64,000 nt of DNA, taken from NCBI RefSeq assembly GCF_025024155.1, contig NW_026251739.1:248001-312000 (forward strand). Direction: 5' to 3'. Positions 1 through 10,993 of this stretch are shown here, piece after piece. Positions within the stretch are counted from its first letter, which is position 1. Each line of letters starts with the position of its first letter. Both the position numbers and the translations under genes were made by a program. The notes under the pieces are model-generated. The model was not told the origin of the DNA, made no database searches, and worked only from the letters and a program-made list of their open reading frames with translations. The DNA comes from Gamsiella multidivaricata (taxonomy: Eukaryota; Mortierellomycota; Mortierellomycetes; Mortierellales; Mortierellaceae).

Positions 1-78
1 TGTCTTCGTTTCAGTGCTCTCTCAGGCTCAGGGTCACAGGGACGGGCACGTGATTTATTGATGAGTGCGGTGTGGTCC

Positions 79-3038
79 TCATGCAAGATAATTGTATATC
101 GTCCTATTGAAAAAAAAAGGAGAATGTATGTAAACCTTATCAGCATACGTCAAAGGAGATATCATATTATGATATCTCGCCAGAAAAAAAAAGTACTATA
201 CCTGTCGCCAGGAGCTCGCTCGAGGTATTCGCGCTCGATCAATGCCTCAATACGCTTCTTGATCATGGACGGTGCTGGATTAAAGCGTCCCTGAAGCTGG
301 CCGATAACCTCGGCGACGAGGTTGTTGTGGTCCAGTGATTTACGATTCTTCATCACACGCACAATCGCTGCCTCGGCCATGTGCTTCCGTGCATCATCCA
401 CCTTCTCCTTTGTCTCCCTGAGCTCGACGGCATTCTCCACCTTCGAAGCGACCGTCTGGATCTTGATGCGTGACAGCTTCTCTGAAAATGCCGCATTGAA
501 CTTAAACGTATCTGTGTCTGCAATATCCCTCGACTTTGGTTCCTTGATCAATATCTTGAACTTTCCACAGGCAACAGACTGTAACGTTCGCTTCAAGTTC
601 TCTGCGGGAAGTCCTGTCTCCTGCTCAATTGCCATGTACGACAATGGTTCGCCGTCGGGTACGTTGTTGAAGAGAAGCAATACCACAGCGGCCATGGTCG
701 ACACATTTAGTTCGTGCTTCCTGGCGTTAAATGTCGCACGCAGATCCACATTACCCTAAACATATTTTTATTCATTTGTTCCGTTCGTTAGTTGGTGATA
801 GAGACCTGACATACCTTGAAGCGCGAAAAGAACAGTGCCTTACCATGGTGGTATGCCAGGTGAGTTTCCTGCCATTGTGTCTTGAGGTGTGGAATCTTTC
901 AAAAATCTTGGTTGCGGCGAGAAAGTCCATCGGGAGATTGCACGGCACAGGGACGGAGGGAACTGGCCAGTAGGTGGATGTCAATACGGTCACGCTCAGC
1001 TCGAATGGAGGAGTGTCAACGGCGTTTTCCAGAAACTCCTTGAACGATGTCATCGTATCCGTCGACAGACGCATGTCTGTAAACATTCCCTCGAGCTTTG
1101 AGGTGAACTGGTATCCACACTCGATCTTCAATTTAGAGATCATGCCTCGTTCCGCTTCATCGCTAAGGCTCTTTCCAAGGAGCAGCCGGTTAGAGAGATG
1201 TTGCTTGTAATATCTCTCAAATACATCCTTGTCCGAAAGGAACCTGAAGAGTGTCGTTGTTTTGCTCAATATAGAATCGACTTCATCATCGGATTTCTAT
1301 TACACGCAGTAAGTGTTAGAATGCAAACTATGCTCAAGTTATCCATTCAATTTCAAGTGTACAATATCACTTACTCCTTTGAAATCCTTCTTCAGCTTGT
1401 TGTCGATAAACAAAGACATGAACTCTGGGGCCTTAGGGTTCAGGTTAATGAAGGTCTCAAATGCGTAATTAATTGCCTTCTCAAACGCCTTGTCCTTTGC
1501 AAATGCCGAGGTCAAAATGGCATCGAACTTCTCCTTCAAATCAAGAACCTCCTGGACCCATCTCAAAGCCAAAGTCACCCCAAGCGGCACTGCCTTGTCC
1601 GTATTCTCTGCCTGGGATTCGCGCACGTTTGCGTTGATTTCTTTGCCACTCTCCTTAATGTAGGCCGAAACGCCCGTTTGCAGCTCCTTTGATCCGTCAG
1701 CGACCCTCGAGAACAATCTGTACATGCGCTCCAAATCTATCAAACATATCAATCAGCGTTAGATATGTTAAGCATTGTAATGCATGATTCACAAAATAGG
1801 CCTAATCGAAGCAAAGCGTATTCCGTTCAGTCATACCATCCCGGCGGTTGTTGTTCAAGAGCTGTTTTAGACCCCCGTTTTCCATCTCCATGACGGTCTT
1901 CAAGTGCTTCGCGATCATCTCTTGCTCAACAATGGCGCGAATCTTTGGTTCCGTTTTCTCAGTCAAATAGTATGAGCAGCGCTGCTGTTCCTCATCCAGC
2001 CTATTCTCCACCTAGAGCATTGTTTGAGAAAGGCCGATTTTCAACAATCCTGTAATTTCCAAAGGTTACCAGGAAATTACCAGCACGCATCGTCAGCCCT
2101 TACCTTGCGCATGTACTCTGAAGGATCGAATAGTCTGACCAAATCGTCGCTCTCAATCTTGTAAAACTCGCGGCTTGTCTCCACAAGGAGGACCTCAAAA
2201 TCAGTATTATATACAGAGTCCATACCGTTGTTCTCCTTCATCGCCAGCAGCATTTCGGTGCACGACTTGACTGCTCCTCGGTCGATCACATCACCCTTTC
2301 GTTCCATGGTAATTTGGTTGAGCAGGACCATCTGCAAATGCGATTGAATCGGGTACTTTGGCGATCGAATGACAGTATCCCGGAAGAGATAGAGGCCCAT
2401 GTCGTAAGTCCGTGGCAGCCTACTCTGCGGTACATAATTCTTGTCCTGCAGCGTGATATGAAAAAGAGGTTTTGTGAGCATCGTTGCCATTTCCCTTGGG
2501 TAGCGTGCTAATCTGCCATGCTTACCATATGGACAAGGATGTCGGTGATCATCAGTAGACAAACCACATGGTGCTCCCACAGCTTCTGAATCGCCTTCAA
2601 GAGCTGCACTCCCTCCGAGGGCGAAGCATCTGCGATGCCGAGGACTGGGACAATCTTGCTTTCTGCCTCTGATTCTAGTTGCTTCTCGATCAAATCCTTG
2701 ACGCCATTGTAGAGTCTTTCACCACACTTGTGGATGACCAAATTGTATGCGGACCTATACACAACCTCGTACGATAACGTATAGGCCTTTTGCTCATGAA
2801 TCGTGATGATAGCATTGGCGAGTGTCGGCCAGGTGGTGTCAAAGAGAGATTCTGTCGTGGTCTTTTCACCGTAGAATAGTTGAAGACAGAGATGTTGGTG
2901 AGATACACTCCGCCTTGAAACTTGCCACAGCGTGAATAACAATTGCATCTTGCCAAGACGAGAGGACAATAAACGTACCCTTCGCTGCGGGGGTCTTATT
3001 TTGCCCCTGACAGGTCGCCTTCCTTGCAAGGATGCCAT
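79..3038 (-). CDS. CUL3: Cullin-3, scaffold of BTB-CUL3-RBX1 ubiquitin ligases
   Basis: Cullin-3 holds BTB-domain substrate adaptors at its N-terminal cullin repeats and the RBX1 RING protein at its C-terminal cullin homology domain. I read eight exons: 3038-2979, 2861-2526, 2445-2104, 2011-1837, 1736-1375, 1296-844, 755-202 and 103-79. All junctions keep phase and give 768 aa, the length I recall for human CUL3. Visible landmarks are the DVFERYYKQHL motif, the MISKLKIECGYQFTSKLEGMF block, the winged-helix C terminus and the family-typical ending NYLA. The neddylation lysine sits in IVRVMKNRK at about residue 712. The start at 3038 follows an upstream in-frame stretch that lacks cullin similarity and is probably 5'UTR. 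Intron 1 (2862-2978) is 117 nt with no in-frame stop, so its retention would not truncate the protein. Divergent from the next gene. Family identity is very secure. Confidence 0.95.
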
Positions 3039-3454
3039 GAGCGAAGAATGTATGCGGGGAGAGTGTGACTGAATGAGCGGTTGGAATAAAGAATGTAATG
3101 GGAGGTGGATGCAGGGAAACGGCCCGAGGCTCAATCAGGAGATATGGCGAAGCGGATAAAAGGGAGGTGGAGGCGAGGTAGTGTCAAGGAAAGAGGTCGA
3201 GCTGGATAGGAAAAAAAAAAAAAAAAAGAAGAGGAGCCATTGAGCAAGGGCCTTCTGCAGACAGTCACGAGCCAGGTGGCGAGGTAGGGGGCAAACAGAT
3301 TGGTGGCACTGGATGTCAACGGCAACAGCGGTCCTGGCGCGTTTGGCGGCTACACTCATTTCCTTGACCGCCACTTTCATTCGTCCTTTCTTTCGCAGCA
3401 GGTCCGAATATTAACAGTAGAAACATCAACCCAAGCAGAGCCTATAGGACAACC
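3039..3454. promoter_or_regulatory. Divergent intergenic region between CUL3 and the 3455 gene
   Basis: About 416 bp separate two divergent start codons and must hold both promoters and leaders. It contains an A-run near 3211-3227. I saw no conserved TATA box or RNA gene. Short ORFs here on both strands have no recognisable similarity. Confidence 0.5.
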
Positions 3455-5593
3455 ATGCATCCAACCTTCATTCTGCCTCCATCTCTCGGGACACAGCGGC
3501 AGTCCCCAAAGAAAAAAAACCCATCCCGGAAAAAACAAGCGACCTTTCTCAGGAAACCGGAGCCGGCTCTTTTCAAGTCTGCTGCTCTACAGCCAGTCCC
3601 ACCGCCCAATGCGCTTCATCTGCCCCACTCTCCAACTGTTAACACTGCTGCGAATATATCTGGTCATAATGGGGCTCAGGAGCGTCAGCAATTGAAACGC
3701 AAGGCGGTATGTTGCCCCGTATATTGCTCGATTCAACATTCAGTTAAACAGTAACAGCACGCTTAACGAGGTCCATTTGATTTTGTCCGCATGAATAGGA
3801 TGATCTCTCAACTGCCGAACACCAACCTAATACCCACAAGTTCTTGGACAGGCCTGCCGCAAGCGTACAACAACTCCATTCAACTCAGCAGCATGTTGCA
3901 TCTCAATCGCGCCCTCAACTTTTGTTAGAAGAGGATTGTGCTGTGCCTACTCCAAGTGTGGCATCTCAGCGTCTGGACATATCTAACCCCGCAAGGAATC
4001 ATACAGTACTTGGACCGCCATTGACACTTCCAGATCGAAAAAAGGTCGCGGTTTCTCAGCTTGCGAGACGCCTCGTCTTTGCACCGAGCATTGTGTCAAC
4101 CATACAGGGTTCTCAACGACCGAGCCAAGTTTCTAGCCGCCCTACACCCGCGGACACTATTCCCAATCAACTCCATTTGTTGCAGAAACCGGATCCGTCA
4201 AAGAGCAGAAAGTCGTCTGATGTTGCAAGGAGCATCATTCTTCCAAAAACTGGCATCAGCACTGCCAATTCAAGGAACAGGAAGAAGACAAAGTTCGTAC
4301 CACCGCTTGTCAGGTAAGGACGCGATGTATGTGGAGTGCCTTCGTCAAATATTCTGGGCCACACCGCTCTGACCTATCTACTTCGATTGATATCTAGGGG
4401 CGGCTATGCGGAGAGATTGGCGGACTTGATGACTTACCACAAATCTGAATACACGATGTGGGCGAACGCGACACTAAGAAAGGGTATGAAGTGCGAGGGT
4501 GCCAGACGCATCAAAATACCATAAGACCGTGAAGGCTCTAATATGCCCTCTACAATTTATTATAGACAAATTGTTTGGATCAACAGAACCCCTTGCGACT
4601 GTGGAAGTGAAACAGATATCCATGCATCACAACTTGCAGTGGACACATTGCAGTGTCATTTTCGACGAGAAAAACAAACCGCCATTCGATATGGATTATG
4701 CAAAGGATCAGCAACCATGCGATCAACATCCGAGCACCCCCGTATCCGCCCTATTGGATTTTAAAGCCTCATCCGCTGTACCCAACGAGATGGAGATAGA
4801 AATCGTCAAGTGCACCCCATCGCAGGATCTTGAAGCAACAGTGGGCAACGTCTCCTTTGCATCTCAAAGCCAGGACGAGGATTCTATTGATGGTCTGCAT
4901 ACAGACATGCGTCAATTGGGCGTTTTGTCCAGTCCCCAGGGCTCTGTGTTTGAAGACAGCATTGGCGATTTCATCTGGAGCCAGCGACGGCTGAATACGC
5001 GTGAGGAACCCGTATTGACTATCATCGATGAAACCGAGGAAGAGAACAGCTCAGGCAATTCGCTGTGGTTCGTGAAGAGTTCTCAGGATTCAGAAATAGA
5101 CTTTGAGGAACAAAACGAGTTTCTCGGTCGACGTGAGGGTATCAATCATCCGAGACGAGTCAGTCCTCAGGCAAACGATACACTTGATCTGACCTGCACC
5201 AAGAATGCAATCTCACACGATAATAACATTGCCTACGAAGTGATCGAAGGTGAAGAGGACACAGTGCTGAATTCAGATGAGAATGTGCAACGGACAACAA
5301 GCACTGTCAGCACCATTGATGACAGGTCATCCGACTCTGAACGCGAGCAATTGACGACGGGTGGGTCACCAAGAGAAGTATCCGTCCCAGCTCACATAAT
5401 CCAAACGAGTGTTGAGGCAACGCCGGATTTCATTATCGTCTTTTCGAACCTCTTCAACTGGTCCACACTGAAGGTTTCTGACAAAGTGGAGATTCACGAG
5501 CCATGTCGAAGGATTGCGATGCCTGAATTTGGCCCGACTGAATATGGTGCCGCCGCTTGGATTGTGGAGCGTTACAAGGTCGTTTCGTCGTAG
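3455..5593 (+). CDS. Unrecognised, largely disordered protein (possible DNA-repair scaffold, weak)
   Basis: Four exons (3455-3706, 3799-4313, 4398-4483, 4566-5593) join in phase to a 626-aa protein. The N-terminal half is basic, rich in Ser, Pro, Lys and Gln, with no signal peptide. A short conserved-looking patch around residues 256-285 reads YAERLADLMTYHKSEYTMW. The middle is acidic and serine-rich (several DS/DE clusters). The C terminus ends in a compact, possibly folded segment with FSNLFNWSTLKVSDKVEIH, which resembles the strand pattern of an OB-fold. These two patches loosely recall SPIDR, a homologous-recombination scaffold, but that is memory-based pattern matching and not established. 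The gene shares a divergent promoter with CUL3. The consistent splice phases argue that it is a real gene; its function is unknown. Confidence 0.65.
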
Positions 5594-5875
5594 AAAAACG
5601 ATTATTACTCCATCTGTTTACAAATACAGGATTTCACTTCATTCTATCTTGGGCTGTAATGCTCTATGCTTCGCTTTCTGTAGAACCGACTTGAAGGCTC
5701 TTTATTTTTTGAAATGATGAAGACGGTGAATGGCAATTTGGCAATTTGGTGGCAACTAAATTTGGTACGCGTGCCTGAAACCCAAGACTAGGCTACAAAA
5801 GTTACTCGCCTGCTTCTCACGCCACTTTAGCCTAAATCACTTCTCTTCTTTCTCCATCGCCGAACTCAACTCACC

Positions 5876-7265
5876 ATGACTACTAAGGAATCCGCCCAAG
5901 AACTTCTCGAATTTCACAAGGGCCTTGTGTCGATCTCCTGCATCACCGAGAACGAGTCTCCTTGCACCGAGTTCCTGCATAAGCACCTCACCCAGCTCGG
6001 TTATACCGTCGAGTTACAAAAAATCGCGCCCGGTCGTGAGAACGTTCTCGCGTACCTTGGTAAGGGTCGCAACCCGACGATTCTCTTCAACACCCATATT
6101 GATGTCGTCCCTCCCTATATTGAGTATCGTGAGGATGAGGAGAATGTTTATGGACGCGGGTCCAGTGATGCCAAGGGATCCATGGCTGCACAGGTCCAGG
6201 CGGTCGAGGAATTGAGGAAGGAGGGGAAGGTCAAGGAAGGGGACATTGGGTTCTTGTTTGTCGTAGGCGAAGAAGTTGATCATATAGGCATGGTCGTAAG
6301 TTTCAATCGCTTCGTGTGTAGGATTCTTGATTGTATCTGGTCTGACTATAGCATCTGGAATGGATTATAATGGCCTTTTTTTTTTTTTTTTTTCTCACTG
6401 CAGAAAGCCAATGATTTGGGATTGACCCCGGAGTATCTCATTGTTGGAGAACCCACAGAGTCCAGACTGGCCCTGGGTCACAAGGGAGTCTTGCGTCTCA
6501 ACATTAGCATCGAGGGCAAAGCAGGTACATATGATCTCCTCACTATGGAGACTATGACGCACACTGTACAAATTGGCAGTAACGGAGCTTGATGGGACAT
6601 TGCAATTGATCCGATACAACAAACTTTAATCTCCTTGTCATTGGTATTAGCGCACAGCGGGTACCCTGAGCTTGGAATCAGTGCCAACGACAAGCTAATC
6701 GATTTGCTCTACAAGCTGAAGAACTTGGTAATCATAACATCGCTTGGGAGAATCCTCTGTATATGAGGATGAGGGATACAATGGCTAACCGTGCTGTCGG
6801 TTTCTCCTTCCTTGATACATTTAGGATCTCCCCGAGGACGACTATTTTGGCCAGACCACCCTAAACATCGGAATGATCAATGGAGGACTCGCTGCCAACA
6901 TCGTTCCCGCGTTCGCGACTGCCGGCATCTCCTTCCGTATCGCCACCTCAACGCAGGAGGTCCTGGACATGGTTGAGAAGGTCATCCCCAAAAAGCAACA
7001 GCTCCAGGATAAGATTACGATCGAACGCCTGACCTGCTGGGAGCCCGTTCGCTGCCATTCTGTCCCCGGTTTCGAGACCTTCGTTGCCAACTACTTCACG
7101 GACATCCCGTCCTTCTTGACCGCAAAGCATTCTTTGCTCTATGGCCCTGGAAGCATTCTGTGCGCACACGCGCCACATGAGTACATCAACAAGAAGGAGC
7201 TGATTGCCGCAGTGGGCAGCTACAAGGATATTGTCTTGAAGCTATTTGCAGAGCATAAGCAATAG
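5876..7265 (+). CDS. M20-family metallopeptidase / acetylornithine deacetylase-like
   Basis: This is a zinc-dependent amidohydrolase of the M20 (ArgE/DapE/carboxypeptidase) family. Four exons, 5876-6295, 6404-6524, 6651-6727 and 6825-7265, give 352 aa. Expected metal ligands and catalytic residues are in place: His74 and Asp76 in NTHIDVV, Asp98 in GRGSSDAKGS, the catalytic Glu at GEEVDH (132-133), Glu156 in VGEPT, and a late His in CAHAPHEYI (about 321). The AHSGYPELG segment starts the dimerisation/lid domain. No signal peptide is visible, so a cytosolic role is likely. Substrate cannot be decided from sequence: acetylornithine, acyl-amino acids or dipeptides are all possible. The first intron carries a long T tract just before its acceptor. 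It is convergent with the vezatin-like gene downstream. Confidence 0.88.
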
Positions 7266-7524
7266 AGAGATCTCCGGCTCTATACGACAGTGCTTGTCCC
7301 CATTATAAATAAATACACAAGGGTGTTTTCTACAACAGTGAGTACTCAAGTCCGGTAGATGGTTGCCTTATGTTCGATGTAATGAAAGAGAGGAGTGGAG
7401 ATTATTTTATTACATTATGTGGCGAGGAGAGATGGTTGTAAATGTAGCTGTAGATGTCAATTGATATGTTGTTGTAAGATTACAATGCTGGGTACCGTGT
7501 TTACGGCCTATCCTGTGTCTGGAC

Positions 7525-10500
7525 CTATTCTTCTCGCGTCTCTTCATCCTCTTCAGCCTCGCCGACGCCAGAGATCTCGATATAAGAATCTTCCACTTGC
7601 CCTGCCAGCTCCTGATCCAGGGTGGTGACAGAAGAATTTGGTTCACTTGAAAATACCGGTGCATTGAGCGAAAACGGAGAAATGTATTGTAAGGACGAGT
7701 CCTGTTCGAGCGACAGCTGTTGAAGTTCGCTATCCATGATATGCGTCGACAACGTCGTTTCTAGGGAATATCCCCGAACATCCATTGAAGAATGAGACGA
7801 TGATGAGGCAGAGCTTGAGGATTCTGGCACTCCGGTGGGTATAATAAAAGTCAATCCATGTTGTTCTTGGTGTTGTGGTTGCTCATCGTCGTTCTCTCGA
7901 AGATGCCGTCTCCGTCCCAAGACATCCTTCAGCTCGTGCACCATCTTTGAGTTGTCATAGCTCCGTTCCTTCCTAAGCTCCTCCTGCTCACGAAGCACCT
8001 TCTGATGCGCTATTCTCTCTGCACGAGTCATCTTGATGCCATCTGGCCCAACAAGTACGCCTACCCTTCGAGACGCGAACCCGCCGAGTTCTGCTTCTGT
8101 TGAAGCCTCCCAGGTCTCTTCGCGCTTAGCGGCTAGGTCCATAAGCCGTTGTTGATCCTCCAAAAGTTCCATTGAGTCAATAATTGGTCCCATTTCCATT
8201 GCCTGATTGTCAAATCCGTTACCACCATCTTGTTCCTCGAGCAAGAGCGCTTCCCGTTCCTCAGGTATTGGTCTCGCAACTGAAGGCTCAAAGACGTGGT
8301 TGAGTGCCGTTTTTCCAAGTTGCCATTCTGAAGCCATCATACTGATATCCAGACTGATTGATTCGTATTGCATTTCCAGTAGCCGACGTTTCTCAAGATC
8401 CACAGGTTCTACGTGAATTGAACATAGCGAAATGTACAAACCGCATTATTAGTACTGAATTGACCATTTGTCCTACAGATAATCGACACTGCTAAACGGG
8501 CTGAAGCAGTTACCTTCTTGAACAGTTTCCTTGATGTCCTCATTGCAGATAAACAGCTTTGCCTGTACGCCACGGACATGCTGCTCGAGAAGCGCGAGAC
8601 GATGAACAAATGGTTGCAGTTGCTTATCCTGGTCCGAGCTCGAGCTCTTGTTGCCTTGGGTATCAATCCTCGGCAGGGTATCTATTCGCGTGGCAACAAA
8701 AAAAAAAAAAAAAAAAAAAAAAGGTAAGTTATATGGTCCTACGCAACATGTCCCTTGTTGACCTGCAAGTCGCTCCTGAAAACATTTTTTTCTGAACAGG
8801 ACGTACATAGTTCAGAGTCAAGAACCTTGCTCAGCTCATCGACGAGCGACTCGATTCCAGCAACACCATCCTGCAGCACGTCGCGTACAACAGTCCAGTT
8901 TCGGTCATAGTCCTTGAGCGCGTTCAGTCCCTGTCGTCCTTTGCGACTTTTGCGGCGGATCGCAAGGAGCTCGCACAAAAATTCACGGCGATGGACATGC
9001 ATACGCTGGAAGTTCTTTCGAAGTCGTTCCAAGGTTGTCATTTCCGGTGTATTCACCAGTGTCGGGGAGCTGTCCATGTTTGAATAGGTGCTAGATCGAG
9101 GGGAGATGTTCACAGAGGTTGCTCCAGAGTCCGAGTCCTCGCCCTCTGATGCGGACCAAGAGGTACGGTGTCGTTGAGTTGTTCGTCTGCCAAAAGCAAG
9201 TCCTGGATGTTCCTGATAAGCATGGGCAGAATGGCTGTGTTCGTGATAGCTACTGGGCCTACTGTTCTGTCGGGATCCTGCCATTGTGTTGCTGCGGCGT
9301 CTTGATATGGATTGTTGGCGGATATGCTGCGAGAACGATGAGGGCAGAGGTGATTGGAGTTCAGAGGTTGGGGAGGCAGTCAAAGTCAGGTTATCAGTTT
9401 CGGGCGCGGTGTTGGCGTCGTGGGAGACAGGATACGAGTGCGAATGCGGATGTCGATGGTCATGGGGTCTTGGAGTCGTAGCGCCCGCACTCTCCTGGTC
9501 GATAGAAAGACGTGGAGAACTAGGACGAGGCGACGGTGTGCTGTTGTACATGTCCAGAAGTGTGCTCAGTCGTTTGTGGTCGATATGGGATTGCAGTGTC
9601 TCCGTCGATCGTTGGAACAAGGCACCGCTCTTGGTGAGGACAGCAACCAATTGAGCGCGGACCAGATTGCAGCGGCGGGTTTTGGAGGCCTGCTCGATGC
9701 GAGAGATGGGTGCCAGGGGCGTCGAGAGTCGGTAGCCCCGCGAAACGAGCTCGATCTCCTGAATGACCATGATAGCGCGATTGACTTTGGCATCGAGCGC
9801 CTGGCAGTGGTTGACGAGTATTTGCAGCGATCGGAGTGCCTGGTTTTGGGTAGCCTGGATGTTTCTCCGTTGCTGTGTGCAATGAATGAATGTATAAAAA
9901 AGGTAAATCAGCGATACTGTAGTACTTCTTTTCTCGGGATCCGAATCCATGATCTATCAGAACCGAAAACAAGCGCAGTCAATCGGCTTTCAGGTTTCTA
10001 TTAATGGACTAACCAGTATTCTCAACATCCACGCGGACGATGCGAGCGCGACTGAGACAGCGGCAGACCGACTCAGGAACGGTTTCATCCACGGTAGTCG
10101 TCCGACGCGTGTCCGGGTGAGGACCGATCGGGCCACCAGTGTCGCGAGCGTGCCAAAGCCGAGCGCATATCCGAATCGGCCTGGATTAAATTTGGAGGCG
10201 TACTCGACCGTCATGGGTACATCTGTGCGACGGCCACGTTCGTGCGAGTGCAGGGTTACTGTCCGGTTGAGAAACGGAGAGGTACAGATGAAGTACTTGA
10301 ACCGCTCCTCGAACTCGGCATCCTCAGTGTCTGCTGCCGAGGACGAGAACGTATGCTAGTAATTGTGGGAACGCAAATCAAAAAGAGAGCCGTAGGATGA
10401 GAATCGGCAAGAAATGTTCGAAGTACGCGGACTATTCCCATGCATACCCCATGTTCCTTTTTTCATGTGTCAATTGGCCCCCAAGTAAAATGTCCAGTAA

Positions 10501-10993
10501 ATGCTCGCGTGGTGGGGCTCTAGCCCAGTCAAAGATAGGATGAATATGAATGTAATCGACATTTGTATGGGCGAGGGAATCGGGATAGTGAGACATTGAG
10601 CCACTGTATCATGAAGCCATTACGGCATTGTGCTATTACCGTGAGGTACTCGACCAGATGTGCCAACATATCGACAGCATTATGGGCCAGACGGAAGCCT
10701 ATGAACTCTGGCTGGGGCTCTGGCTCGTGGACAGGGACCGTTGTGTGCTGTAGGTCCGTCCCATGTTGCTCTCCTTGAATCTCTACAGGAATTTGAACAC
10801 CACAAAAAAATAATAATAAAAAAGACAGGTGTTTGTTATGCCATTGTCATTGCTGTTTGCTGTTTGCCGCTTGCTGTTTGAGGATGATTGTTGTGCATGC
10901 TTTCGATTCTTTGGTGGGTTTAGGTCGGTCCGGTCTGTTACCTTGCAGGTACTGGGCAAGAGGCGAGTCGTCGTAGACGACAATGTCGGCCAT
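7525..10993 (-). CDS. Vezatin-like membrane protein (myosin-binding / peroxisome inheritance family)
   Basis: The vezatin/Inp2 family contains membrane proteins that tether myosin; yeast Inp2 is the myosin V receptor on peroxisomes. Readable exons on the minus strand are 10993-10942 (start MADIVVYDD), 10782-10650, about 10603-10453, 10355-10014, 9872-8807, 8681-8514 and 8408-7525. The exon at 10355-10014 carries two likely hydrophobic membrane passes (GYALGFGTLATLVA; AAVSVALASSAWML). The following exon has the vezatin core (VNRAIMVIQEIELVSRGY), then a long Ser/His-rich insert, then LLAIRRKSRKG and coiled-coil-like helices. The last exon includes SLDISMMASEWQLGK and an acidic tail. Junctions from 10014 onward are in phase. 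The link between about 10453 and 10355 is out of phase in my reading, so the N-terminal model is provisional. Cargo membrane is not determinable here. Confidence 0.75.

Noticed and set aside
2508..3134. In-frame upstream start of CUL3 (3134)
   Set aside because: The extra residues show no cullin similarity. The ATG at 3038 gives a 768-aa protein matching family length.
3300..3695. 131-aa plus-strand ORF overlapping the start of the 3455 gene
   Set aside because: Different frame from the spliced gene, low-complexity content and no continuation across the splice sites.
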